Shown: piece after piece, positions 27,489 to 35,763 of the stretch
Layout: each line of letters opens with the position of its first letter
Numbering within the stretch: position 1 is the stretch's first letter
Position numbers and translations under genes: made by a program
The notes under the pieces: generated by a model
Told to the model about the DNA's origin: nothing
What the model saw: the letters and a program-made list of their open reading frames with translations, nothing else
Databases searched by the model: none
NCBI RefSeq assembly: GCF_024339125.1
Contig: NZ_CP101417.1
Span: forward strand, 248,001-312,000
Source of the DNA: Xanthomonas hortorum
GTDB lineage: Bacteria; Pseudomonadota; Gammaproteobacteria; Xanthomonadales; Xanthomonadaceae
Direction of reading: 5' to 3'
Length of the DNA: 64,000 nt

Positions 27489-28379
27489 CCCGCCTTGACC
27501 TGCAGCCAGGGTGACGAGATTGCCGATAACGGTTGCTCCGCCTGCACTGCCGGCTACGCCGTTTGTCCCGTCCGTCCTTGAGCCTGCGCCAGCGGACCCA
27601 CCGGCACCGATGACGATCGGGACGCTGGTGCCAGGCGCAACCGCGAAGCGCACGCGCTGAATCGATTGTCCAGCGCCACCACCGCCGCCACCGGTCGCGG
27701 TGTAGCTCGCTGACCCAAGGACTTTCTCGGCCCGCGTTGCACCACCTCCTCCACCGTCGCCGCCCGCACAGGCGCTGACGTAGATCGCAGTTACCCCTTC
27801 CGGAACAACGAAAGTTCCGGATGCCTCAAAGCGCGCACGGCCACTGCGGCTGTCGATCTCTGCTTTCAAAGCGTCGGGTGTGACGGCACGTTGCGCATCT
27901 GTGCCTGCAATGGTCTCTGCGCGCGTGGCAAGTTCGACGATGCCTTCCTTCTCGGTGGTCGCGGCCGGGTTGGTGAAGTTGGCACTGCCGAACGTCACCG
28001 AAGACACGGTGACGCCGGAGAACAGGATGTCGGCCGACATCAGCAGGTCCGAGGCAGCGCCCTTTTCCATGATCAGCTCGGGCTGGGAATAGCTGCCCAG
28101 CAGCGTGCCGTTCTCCAAGTACAGCCCAAAGCCGCGAACCTCATAGGTTGCCCGGCTCGTGTCGCTGACAGTGACGTGGATGGTGGTGGACGACGTGGTG
28201 CCGCCTGAGATGCTTGAGAGCGTCAGGTGCTGGCCTGGGACTGTCTTCAGGTATCCCGTTGCAGCGAATGCGGCCGCAGTGAAACCGATGCTGGACACCT
28301 TGACGGCATTGGTGCCGTTCTTCTCGGCGTTGATCAGCGCTGCACGACCAGCGGTGGTGAGAACCAGTTGTAATGCCAT
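27489..28379 (-). pseudogene. Phage tail fibre protein, C-terminally truncated
   Basis: The first ~297 residues of a tail-collar fibre protein. It begins MALQLVLTTAGRAALINAEK and contains TTEKEGIVELATRAETIAGT followed by a long Gly-rich tip region (GGGGGAGQSIQRV). Past GQGG at 27489 the frame degenerates; a one-base shift would continue the Gly-rich pattern (RGGLAGATQVGERAC) for about 15 residues before host sequence begins. The receptor-binding end and chaperone gene are missing. It starts four bases after the gpI stop. Confidence 0.85.
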
Positions 28380-28382
28380 GGC

Positions 28383-28931
28383 TTATCCCTGCGCCGTCAT
28401 CGACAGACGGCGGTAGTTGATGATGCGAATACCGGTGGCCAGCGTGACGTTGCCGGTGGCTTGCAGCCCCTGCACGAAGCCGAAGTGCGAGCGAACGGGC
28501 TTGGTGCGCTCAACCTCGGCGATGACCTCATCGACAAATCGAGCGCTCGCAGCCCGCCCATCGGATCCATTGAGCGTGAGCGTCAGCTCGAAGGTATGCG
28601 GCTGGCCGCGTGGCTGCTGCTGCCACCACTCGCGGATGGTCACCGCACCCCCGAACGAGGCAACCACCATGCGGACGCTGTTGGCTGTGCCCTTGCGGCG
28701 CTGGATCACCATGGCGCTGCGTAAGCGCGAGCGCTTGACCGCATCGCTCCAGTCGGCCTTCCAGTCGTCAACCGAGAGCGTCCACGCCAGCCACGGCAGA
28801 TGGCCGGCTGGGCACGTGTCCGGATTCCACAGGTCTGGATATGGCAACGGGATCGCTTCCAGGCGCGCCGCAACGGCGGCCAGGGCGCGCTCCATCGGCG
28901 TGGCATTGGGCGGCAGCGGGGAGTTACTCAT
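28383..28931 (-). CDS. Phage tail protein I (P2 gpI-like)
   Basis: A 182-residue protein of the P2 gpI family, a baseplate-associated protein that links the baseplate to the fibre. Family blocks are LPYPDLWNPDTCPAGHLPWL, AWTLSVDDWKADWSDAVKRS and RRKGTANSVRMVV. Its start overlaps the gpJ stop by eight bases, the usual tight phage packing. Confidence 0.9.
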   Translation of the reverse strand: MSNSPLPPNATPMERALAAVAARLEAIPLPYPDLWNPDTCPAGHLPWLAWTLSVDDWKADWSDAVKRSRLRSAMVIQRRKGTANSVRMVVASFGGAVTIREWWQQQPRGQPHTFELTLTLNGSDGRAASARFVDEVIAEVERTKPVRSHFGFVQGLQATGNVTLATGIRIINYRRLSMTAQG

Positions 28932-29814
28932 CAATGCCGGCGTGCACGATGTCGATTGATGTGCAGTACGCAGCCTGCGTGCGGCTGATCCGAATGTCGG
29001 CTGCAGGCAAGTCCAGCTCCATGCGCTGCACGCCATCTGCGAATAGCTTTGCCTTGATGGCCGACTCGGGTACGTCGCGACCGATGCGGTGTGCCTCGTC
29101 CAGATACGCCTGCAGGCTGCGCATCGCCTCGCGCATGACCACCGCCGAGTCGGGGCCAGCGTAGGTGTAGACGCGCCCACGAATGGCATACGGGACGATC
29201 TGGGCGCTTTGGACCGTGACATTGTCGGTCAGCGGGCGCACGTCGTCGTTGGTGAGGATGGCAGCGACCTCGTCCAACAATGCCTGGGGAGCCGTGCCAT
29301 CGCCCGTGCGCGATTGGACCGTGACCAGGACTTGACCAGGCGCTGGACTGGTCGCGCTGGCGTCCATGACGTCTGCAGCCGCGCTGAGTGCGTGATAGAT
29401 GTACGCGCCCTCGGGGCCAGCAACACTGAAGCCCTCCGGCGCCAGCTGGATCCGGCGGCGGAAGTCCACGTCCGACTCGTAGGTCGGTGGGGTGCCGTTC
29501 TCCGGCTGCCCTGGATCGAGCACCAGGCGCGCGACGCCAAACAATGCGCCCAAGTGATCGAGGTTGGTGCCGGTCGCGAAGGCCAGCATCGTCTGCTGCG
29601 CCTTGTCGTTGGCGCGCTGGCGGATCAGCAGCTCGCGGGCTGCGAATAGCTGCAGGAGCTTGTAGACCGGATCGGCTTCGGTGAGTGCGGAAAATTCCGG
29701 CAGCAGCTTCCGAAACTGGGCAATCGCCTGGGTAAATATCGTCTCGAAGTCCAGAGCCTCGATGAGGTCTGGCGCTTGAAGTTTTGAAAGATCGACAGCA
29801 GTGAAAGAGGCCAT
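28924..29814 (-). CDS. Phage baseplate assembly protein J (P2 gpJ-like)
   Basis: A 296-residue baseplate wedge protein. Recognisable segments are DLSKLQAPDLIEALDFETIF near the start, LLQLFAARELLIRQRANDKA, GTNLDHLGALFGVAR and RRRIQLAPEGFSVAGPEGAY. The length is normal. In P2 it would be preceded by gpV and gpW; here the upstream neighbour is the amidase, so those two genes have been lost or replaced. Confidence 0.9.
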   Translation of the reverse strand: MASFTAVDLSKLQAPDLIEALDFETIFTQAIAQFRKLLPEFSALTEADPVYKLLQLFAARELLIRQRANDKAQQTMLAFATGTNLDHLGALFGVARLVLDPGQPENGTPPTYESDVDFRRRIQLAPEGFSVAGPEGAYIYHALSAAADVMDASATSPAPGQVLVTVQSRTGDGTAPQALLDEVAAILTNDDVRPLTDNVTVQSAQIVPYAIRGRVYTYAGPDSAVVMREAMRSLQAYLDEAHRIGRDVPESAIKAKLFADGVQRMELDLPAADIRISRTQAAYCTSIDIVHAGIDE

Positions 29815-29898
29815 AGGAGGTCCACGTGCGAAGTTTAATTGTTCGCGCGTGGACTTGAGCGACTACGATCTATCTATGTATGTTGCCTGGCTACGGAA

Positions 29899-30702
29899 TT
29901 AAGCTGCTTTGCAGGTAAAGTTCGTTTTGAACTCGCTCTTAACACCGTCAGCGTCTTCTAAGGTCACCAATACGTCTACGACTTGAGTCTTGGTGTCGGT
30001 AGGACCGTTGCACCACCATGTCGTATTGAACGGAGTTGCCTGCTCTTGTTCATAAGTGAATACATCATCTGGGCAGGTCCATCCGGCAGGGCAGTTCGTG
30101 ATCTTTCGGACCCGCTTAACGGGGAATTGCGGATTCCCAACAAACGTGATCGGTACTTGAAGCTTAGGGCCATTCAAGTTTGCGACTGCTTTGGGTACAG
30201 AGGTGATTTTCTGAGGGACGCAGGTTTTTCCGTCTCTGTTGACTCTGTAGCCCTTCTCAATTCCCTTCATGGCTGCTTCTTGGAATGCAGTGTCTCTAAA
30301 AGCTGCGGCATCTTGTGGGTTTGAGTGAAAGCCAACTTCAATTATATTTGCCGGAACCTCAACAGCTTCTCTGTTCTCCCCGTAGTTTCCTCCTGTTGGA
30401 GTGTTTACTCGCCAGGTTTCGTACCCCGGGGTAGCGTTAATGATTTCTTTCATTGAGCAGGATATTGCTGCCGCCAGCTCTTGACTCGGTGTGCTGCCAG
30501 TTTGGTAGATAACTCTGGTGCCCCTCACTGTCGTGTCATCTGTTGCATCAGTGTGCAAACTTATAATTGCTTTTGCATTTAGATAGCGGGCATATCTTGG
30601 TCGAGAATGAATATCCTTGTCCTTCTCTGAGGTTACGTCAGGGCTATTCCAGATGTTTGTTTCCTTGGGTAAAATCCGCGCCAAGTGGTATTTGGCAGCT
30701 AG
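29899..30702 (-). pseudogene. Amidase_3 N-acetylmuramoyl-L-alanine amidase, 3' half
   Basis: The downstream part of a zinc amidase gene split by IS copy 2. It carries the third zinc ligand in AIISLHTDATDD and the catalytic Glu in IIEVGFHSNPQDAAAFR, then about 105 residues of an unrecognised Cys-containing C-terminal domain (TNCPAGWTCPDDVF; TTWWCNGPTD). Joining at the CTAG duplication gives the in-frame junction LPWWQL-AAKYHLA. The open frame continues into the IS, where an ATG at 30723 could restart translation (MPLIRPSL...). Base composition is clearly more AT-rich than that of the phage and host genes around it. Confidence 0.85.
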
Positions 30703-31861
30703 GGATGGTCTGATCAACGGCATCGGAGGATGAGCCTAACCACATCGACCAGGCTGACGGCGCTCAGATCCTCGATTTTTTTGCCGTTTCCGGCGCGTTT
30801 GCAGGGTGTTGCCCGGGTTACAGGCGCACGTTCCCCATCGTCGGCAGTAACTGCTTTCGCTTCATCCACAGGTTCGATAGCGCAAACAAGGTCAGCACCT
30901 GCGCGGTGTTCTTGGCCAGGCCGCGATAGCGGACCTTGGTGTAGCCGAACTGGCGCTTGATCACCCGGAATGGATGCTCCACCTTCGCGCGCACACTGGC
31001 CTTGAAGTGTTCCCAACGTCTTTCCCGAGCACGCTCGCGTTTGTTGCCGAGGGCTTGCATCGTCGAGGGCCTGGCGGCGATGAAGAATGCAGCCTTGCAG
31101 GCCTGCAGTTCTTCGCGTTTGTCCGCACCGGTGTAGCCGCTATCGCCGAACACGCTGTCTTCTTTGCCATGCAGCAACGTGTGCATCACCGTGACATCGG
31201 CGACGTTGGCGGCTGTGCAATGGACGTGGTGCACCAACCCGGAAAATTCATCCACGCCGATGTGCGCCTTCATCCCGAAATACCACTGATTGCCCTTCTT
31301 GGTCTGATGCATCTCAGGGTCGCGCGCGTTGTCGGCATTCTTGGTCGAACTGGGCGCCGCGATCAGCGTCGCATCGACGATCGTGCCCGACCGCAGGCTC
31401 TGGCCCTTGCGCGCCAGATGCGCGTTGACCGCTTCCAGCATCCGCGCGGCAAGGCCATGGGTCTCCAGCAGGCGCCGAAAGTTGAGAATCGTGGTCTCGT
31501 CCGGAACGTTGTCCAAGCCACCGAGCTGGGCAAACCGCCGCAAGGTCGGGATCTCGTGCAGTGCTTCTTCCATCGCCGGATCGCTCAGCGCATACCACTG
31601 CTGCAGCAGATGAATCCGCAACATCGTCGCCAGTGCGTACGGCTGCCGACCTGGCCGGCCCGATACCGGATAGTGCGGCGCGATCAGACCGAGCAGTTGC
31701 TGCCACGGAACCACCTGCTCCATCTCGGCCAGAAAGATCTCGCGCCGGGTCTGCTTGCGCTTGCCCAGGCCCTCAGCGTCACCGAACGTCAGTTGCATGG
31801 ATCACTCCTCAACATCAGGCGGGTAGTGTCGCGTATCTGTGGTGCGTTGTTCAGAGGTTCC
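30703..31861 (-). mobile_element. IS5-family insertion sequence, copy 2
   Basis: A complete 1159-bp element with CTAG target duplications (30699-30702 and 31862-31865). It interrupts the amidase gene in the prophage region. The sequence is almost identical to copy 1; one visible difference is CACACTGG instead of CACGCTGG near 30993. Confidence 0.95.
30818..31798 (-). CDS. IS5-family transposase (copy 2)
   Basis: An intact 326-residue DDE transposase with the same protein sequence as copy 1, including D142, D219 and E274. Confidence 0.95.
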   Translation of the reverse strand: MQLTFGDAEGLGKRKQTRREIFLAEMEQVVPWQQLLGLIAPHYPVSGRPGRQPYALATMLRIHLLQQWYALSDPAMEEALHEIPTLRRFAQLGGLDNVPDETTILNFRRLLETHGLAARMLEAVNAHLARKGQSLRSGTIVDATLIAAPSSTKNADNARDPEMHQTKKGNQWYFGMKAHIGVDEFSGLVHHVHCTAANVADVTVMHTLLHGKEDSVFGDSGYTGADKREELQACKAAFFIAARPSTMQALGNKRERARERRWEHFKASVRAKVEHPFRVIKRQFGYTKVRYRGLAKNTAQVLTLFALSNLWMKRKQLLPTMGNVRL

Positions 31862-32600
31862 CTAGCTGCCACCATGGCAGCTTGGTCTGCCCTTCGATGG
31901 TTGCGGATGTGGATCGAGGAAATGTTATCGTTTCGTCGGATCGTGTGCGAAGAAATTCTGCGAGTTTCGATGCTAGCGTTGGGTTGTCGACATCCTCATG
32001 CCAGCCGTTAATTGCAAGTCGCTGCCATCCCCATCCACCGGTTACCTTGGTTCGCCCATGTCCCGCAGACACAACCACTGGACTGTCCGCATCAGCAGAA
32101 GGGTTTACGGTTGTTTTATTCCTCAGGTGTTCGGGCTTCCATTCCGTGGGCGCGAACAATTTGTCCCCAGGTACGCCGCCGAATGTAAAGGTAGTGCCTT
32201 CGACGACAAAGGAATCGCCCACTATCTGGAACGCCACTACTTCGAGTTGATGGAGTTGTTCTTCCACATCTCCTGAGATGTACTTGTCGCCCTTCGGGAT
32301 GAAGTCGCGGCCCATCTCAATCATCACAGTTGAAGTCTGACTATCAAGTCGCACGGCAATCGGCTGTACTTTCTGTCCTGGAAGCCTCTTTTGCTTGTTG
32401 ACCACCTGCTGAAGTTCAGCCGTCAGCATCTTACTGAGGTCTGCCTTTTGTTGAGTAGTCAGGCTTGCCATGCTAGGGGTAGCAGGGCTTGCGAGCACCG
32501 GCGAGCCAATTGTCAGTGCTGCTGATATCGCGACAGCTGCGCACGCGTAGCGAAGTTCGGGGAGCAGCCTTACTGACTTGCCTTGAAAGAAACGCTTCAT
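31862..32600 (-). pseudogene. Amidase_3 N-acetylmuramoyl-L-alanine amidase, 5' half
   Basis: The upstream part of the split amidase. It begins with a signal peptide (CAAVAISAALTIGSPVLASP), then about 140 residues of uncertain nature, then the amidase core start with zinc ligands in VVVSAGHGRTK (His) and INGWHEDVDNPTLASKL (Glu). GGAG lies nine bases before the ATG at 32600. Together with the 3' half the uninterrupted protein would be about 510 residues, exported, and would have all four expected active-site residues. As it stands the product stops three residues into the IS (WWQLGNL). Confidence 0.85.
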
Positions 32601-32671
32601 AAATCACTCCATGATTTCGGGGGATGGGAAAGCCCCGGGTCGCTGCAGCACTCCGTTGCCTCCCCAAGGGC

Positions 32672-32700
32672 AAACTACCCGCATTCCATTACTGCGTCAA
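32672..32700 (-). promoter_or_regulatory. Possible sigma70 promoter of the amidase gene
   Basis: On the minus strand TTGACG and TAGTTT are 17 bases apart, about 70 bases before the amidase start. The -35 is good and the -10 is weak. An own promoter would fit a cargo gene independent of phage late expression. Confidence 0.35.
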
Positions 32701-32781
32701 AAACCCGACGCTTCTAGTGTGAGCATGGTCATCTTTGCTCGCGTATCTCGCACGGACTGTCATGCTTCTGACTTGGCTGCT

Positions 32782-33231
32782 TCACTCACCGAAGTGATTC
32801 AGGAGCTGATTGCGTACGATGCGTCGGTCCTCAGCGGAAAGGCCTAGTAGCACGCGTTCTTCATAACGGGCCCTGGGGCCGCCGGGCCGCACTCGCTCAG
32901 CCAGCCCTTCTTGATGCACCCGGGCAATGCGCGACACGCGCCCCACGAATCCAACGCTCACTGCGTTGGGGCTTGCACTCACCTTGAAGAACTTGGCCTG
33001 CCGCAGCTTGGCAAACATCTTCGCGCGTTTGATGCGTCCGGACTTCTGCCGCAGCTGCTGCTTGCGCGGCGCGTAGGGTGAGCCATCGGGCGCTTGCTGC
33101 TTACCAACGCGCTGGCTTTGCGAGCGCCTCAGTTCCGTTCCGATTTTGCGGGCCAGCGTGCGGCGTTCACCGGGCTGCAGGCGAGCCAGCAACGGCGCGG
33201 CCCAGTTCTCCAGCGCGGTCAGCTCATCCAT
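32782..33231 (-). CDS. Phage tail completion protein S (P2 gpS-like)
   Basis: A 149-residue protein of the phage virion morphogenesis / gpS family, which finishes the tail. Signatures are ARKIGTELRRSQSQRVGKQQ, APDGSPYAPRKQQLRQKSG and RVSRIARVHQEGLAERVRPG. It is intact and immediately follows the gpR gene. Confidence 0.9.
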   Translation of the reverse strand: MDELTALENWAAPLLARLQPGERRTLARKIGTELRRSQSQRVGKQQAPDGSPYAPRKQQLRQKSGRIKRAKMFAKLRQAKFFKVSASPNAVSVGFVGRVSRIARVHQEGLAERVRPGGPRARYEERVLLGLSAEDRRIVRNQLLNHFGE

Positions 33232-33640
33232 GTGGGATCGATCACGGGCTCAGGCGCATGCGTCATGTCGTAGCCGCCCCCCCATCCTTCGCGGTCACAA
33301 AGACACGTTCAGTCAGCGGCAACTTGATCGACAGATCCACGGCATCGTTGGCGAGGATGTCAGCCTCGAAGGCGATGTCGCCACGGCGTGCGGGATTGGA
33401 CAGCAGCTCGGACTGATTGACCTGCACCCATTCCAGCAGCGGCAGCATCACGCTATCCGGGTAGCCGGCGTAGTCGGTCAAGATCAGATTGAGCGTGTAC
33501 TGATACTCGAACGACAGCCCCGGCTGGAACGTACTGACCAGACTGCCGGCGTCGATGAATACCAGCAGCCGGTCGGCATCGCGGGCCAGATCCGGCAATG
33601 CCGCGACCAGAAGCGCGCGCAGGCCGGCGGGCTTGATCAT
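33219..33640 (-). pseudogene. Phage tail completion protein R (P2 gpR-like), frameshifted at a G7 run
   Basis: The protein starts MIKPAGLRALLVAALPDLAR and contains FQPGLSFEYQYTLNLILTDY and LLEWVQVNQSELLSNPARR, typical of gpR. In the present sequence it stops at 33263 after 125 residues (VTAKDGGAATT). The stop follows a run of seven G's on the minus strand (33276-33282). With eight G's (or five) the frame would continue as GGYDMTHAPEPVIDPTWMS and end at 33219, overlapping the gpS start. That is the normal gene junction, so a one-base slippage is likely. The start overlaps the Rz stop by ATGA. Confidence 0.8.
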
Positions 33641-34128
33641 GGCGCCGACTCCGGTGCGTGCAGATCGATCCCGTCTTGCAGCGCGCTCAGCTGCGCGGCG
33701 GTAGCGTGGCAGCTGGTGTAGTTGTCGGCGACGGTACCGGCAATGCCAGAGAGCGTAATGCCGGCGGCCGGCGCATCAGGATCTCCGGTGGACGGCCCGG
33801 CAGGGTTGCCCGTGGCGGCGGCGTCGTGCAGCCGCACAAAGCCAGCAGGGATAGCGCAAGCAGCGTCTGCTTTCTGGGTGACATAGATCGGGATCTCGCG
33901 GGTGATGGTGGCGCCGGCCTCGCGCACGATCTGCACGCGGTCGACGTACTGCGTCACAACGGTTTTTGTGGAAGCCCTTGCACTGTCGCGTTCGGCGATG
34001 GCTGCAGCTTTTGCGTCTAGCGCTTGCTTGCGTTCGCGTTGTGCGGTGCTGACACGCTGCTCCTGCCACACGCAGCCACCGACGAGCACTGCAATCAGCG
34101 CCAGCAGGATGATCAGGCGCGTGACCAT
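33637..34128 (-). CDS. Rz-like i-spanin
   Basis: A 163-residue protein with one N-terminal membrane segment (LIILLALIAVLVGGC), then a helical, Lys/Arg/Ala-rich periplasmic domain (STAQRERKQALDAKAAAIAE). This is the pattern of phage inner-membrane spanins, which act last in host lysis. It overlaps the endolysin stop (TGATG) and the gpR start (ATGA). The o-spanin is encoded inside it in another frame. Confidence 0.85.
   Translation of the reverse strand: MVTRLIILLALIAVLVGGCVWQEQRVSTAQRERKQALDAKAAAIAERDSARASTKTVVTQYVDRVQIVREAGATITREIPIYVTQKADAACAIPAGFVRLHDAAATGNPAGPSTGDPDAPAAGITLSGIAGTVADNYTSCHATAAQLSALQDGIDLHAPESAP
33687..33884 (-). CDS. Rz1-like o-spanin lipoprotein embedded in Rz
   Basis: A 65-residue frame wholly inside the Rz gene. 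It has a lipoprotein signal LLALSLLALCGC with lipobox LCGC and a Pro-rich mature part (TTPPPRATLPGRPP), which is the hallmark of Rz1 outer-membrane spanins. The ATG is at 33884. The nested arrangement matches classical lambda/P2-type spanin pairs. Confidence 0.85.
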   Translation of the reverse strand: MSPRKQTLLALSLLALCGCTTPPPRATLPGRPPEILMRRPPALRSLALPVPSPTTTPAATLPPRS

Positions 34129-34490
34129 CAGCTCACGCCCAAGATCTGCAGGGCGCGCTGCGTGCGCGTGACCCGATCGCTGTGGCCTTCGGGCAAGCGC
34201 CTGGCGCGCACGTTGCCCAGGTTGATCTTGCGGCCCAGGCCGAGCACATCGCCTGCATGGACCAGCACATTGAGGCCATTGTCATGCCAGTACGCCGCCG
34301 CTCCCAGTGCGCTTGGCTCAACCTGCAGCAGCAGATCCGGCTGATCTTCTACCGGCAAGCCGATTAGCACGCCGATGCGGCGGTAGTTGCCACGGAATGT
34401 GTGCTGCATCGGGCCACGGCCCCGGTAGCGGTGACCGTCGCCGCTGGCGGCGTTGCCGTTGCCCAGTCGGTCGGCGTAGACGAAGCTGTT
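34128..34490 (-). pseudogene. GH19 chitinase-like endolysin, C-terminal remnant
   Basis: About 120 residues of a glycoside hydrolase family 19 endolysin: YADRLGNGNAASGDGHRYRG, RGPMQHTFRGNYRRIGV, SALGAAAYWHDNGLNVLVHA and the end TRTQRALQILGVS. The N-terminal part with the first catalytic Glu (normally HESG-like) is missing or scrambled. The upstream in-frame sequence to about 34700 (WWKRALNGPLDRGEMEQRMR) is not GH19-like. This marks the right end of the prophage remnant. No holin gene was found. Confidence 0.78.
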
Positions 34491-34713
34491 GACCGCACTC
34501 TGAGCAGCTGCAGCTGCTGGGGCACCCAATCTTCCAGTGCGTGCGCTCGATGCACTGGACTCCGCACACGCGTCTCGGATGGCAGACGCGCAGACAATGC
34601 ATCCCTCGGACGCCTCCATGGCGCGCATGCGCTGCTCCATCTCGCCGCGATCAAGCGGCCCGTTCAATGCGCGTTTCCACCATGGAATACGGACCGGCTC
34701 GCCCCGCGACCGC

Positions 34714-35763
34714 TCAGCGCGGCGGCTGCGTGCTGGCGCGCCAGGCGTCCAGAAACTGCCGGCGTTTGAGTTTGTCCAGATACACCAGCAGACCAGGGCC
34801 CAACGGGATCGGCCGGAACGGCGGTTGCGCCGAACCGCCACGGCCACCGGCGGCCGGCAGGATCGGCATCAGCCGCGCCTCGCGCGAGAGCACCTGCTGG
34901 CCACGTGGCGAGAGCAGATAGTCGAGGAATCTGCGCGCCTCGGGCGCATGCGGCGCGGTCTTGGGGATCACTGCAGTGCGCAGCGCCACCAGCGTGTAGT
35001 CCTGCGGCTGCACGATACCCAGCGGCGCGCCGGCATCGATGCGCGTCTGCGCGTACGAGCCCAGCACGTTGTAGGCCAGCAGGAGCTCGCCGCGGCTGAC
35101 GCGGTCGAGCAAGGTGCCGGTGCGTTCTTCCAGCCTGACCTGGTTCGCGCCCAACGCGGCCAGCAGCGCCCCGGCGATGCTGCCGACCTGCCCGTCCTGG
35201 GTGGCGAACAGATAGCCCACGCCGCTGCGCTCCACATCGTAGGTGCCCACCCGGCCGCGTAGCGGCGCATCGGGCGCGCGCAACAGGGCCAGCAGCTGTC
35301 TGCGCGTGCGCGGCACGCGTGCGGCCGCCAGCTTGCGGGTGTTGTAGACAATGGCCACCGGCTCGTAGCTGATGCCGAACACCTCGTGCCGCCACTGCGC
35401 CCACGCCGGCAGCGCTTCGGTCTGTGCGGAGCGGTGCGCGAGCGCGTGACCGTCGTTCACCAGCTTGGTCTGCAGATCCATGCTGGCGCTGATCAGCATG
35501 TCCGCAGCAGGCGTGGCCTTGCCTGGATGCAGATAGCGCGCATAGATGTCCCAGGCGATCACGTCTTCGTAGATCACCTCGGTGCCCGGATGCAGGCGCT
35601 GGTAGTCCTGGATGACCGCGCCGAACACTTCCAGATCGGTGGAGCCCTGCACGCGCAATTGCGCCTGCGCCGGACCCTGCGCAGGAAACCGCCGTACATC
35701 GCCGGGCGCGGCGCAGGCGATGCCATGTGCCAGCAATACCACCATCAGCAACAGCACACGCAT
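34714..35763 (-). CDS. Periplasmic ABC-type binding protein in the tct operon
   Basis: A 349-residue exported type-II binding protein with a signal peptide (LLLMVVLLAHGIACAAP) and blocks STDLEVFGAVIQDYQRLHPG, MLISASMDLQTKLVNDGHAL, FGISYEPVAIVYNTRKLA and RRFLDYLLSPRGQQVLSRE. It resembles iron/thiamine-type binding proteins rather than TctC. Its start overlaps the tctE stop (TGATG), so it is translated with the two-component system. No permease or ATPase is nearby. A co-sensor role presenting ligand to TctE, as known for Bordetella BctC-BctE, is plausible inference. The prophage remnant begins right after its stop, so a lost downstream gene cannot be excluded. Confidence 0.85.
   Translation of the reverse strand: MRVLLLMVVLLAHGIACAAPGDVRRFPAQGPAQAQLRVQGSTDLEVFGAVIQDYQRLHPGTEVIYEDVIAWDIYARYLHPGKATPAADMLISASMDLQTKLVNDGHALAHRSAQTEALPAWAQWRHEVFGISYEPVAIVYNTRKLAAARVPRTRRQLLALLRAPDAPLRGRVGTYDVERSGVGYLFATQDGQVGSIAGALLAALGANQVRLEERTGTLLDRVSRGELLLAYNVLGSYAQTRIDAGAPLGIVQPQDYTLVALRTAVIPKTAPHAPEARRFLDYLLSPRGQQVLSREARLMPILPAAGGRGGSAQPPFRPIPLGPGLLVYLDKLKRRQFLDAWRASTQPPR

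Larger units (their letters stand above)
27430..34700 (-). mobile_element. Decayed P2-like prophage with secreted amidase cargo
   Basis: Minus-strand phage genes run in the order lysis (GH19 remnant, Rz/Rz1), tail completion (gpR, gpS), amidase, baseplate (gpJ, gpI), tail fibre, which is the P2 late-gene order. Capsid, terminase, portal, tail sheath, replication and integrase genes are absent, and so are baseplate gpV/gpW. Both ends stop inside damaged genes: the fibre C-terminus on the left and the endolysin N-terminus on the right. Boundaries are approximate (within about 60 bases); no attachment-site duplication was recognised. Flanking genes are a host response regulator and the tct operon. 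Confidence 0.85.

Noticed and set aside
27400-34710. Attachment-site direct repeats at the prophage ends
   Set aside because: No convincing shared sequence was seen between the two junctions, and no tRNA gene is present.
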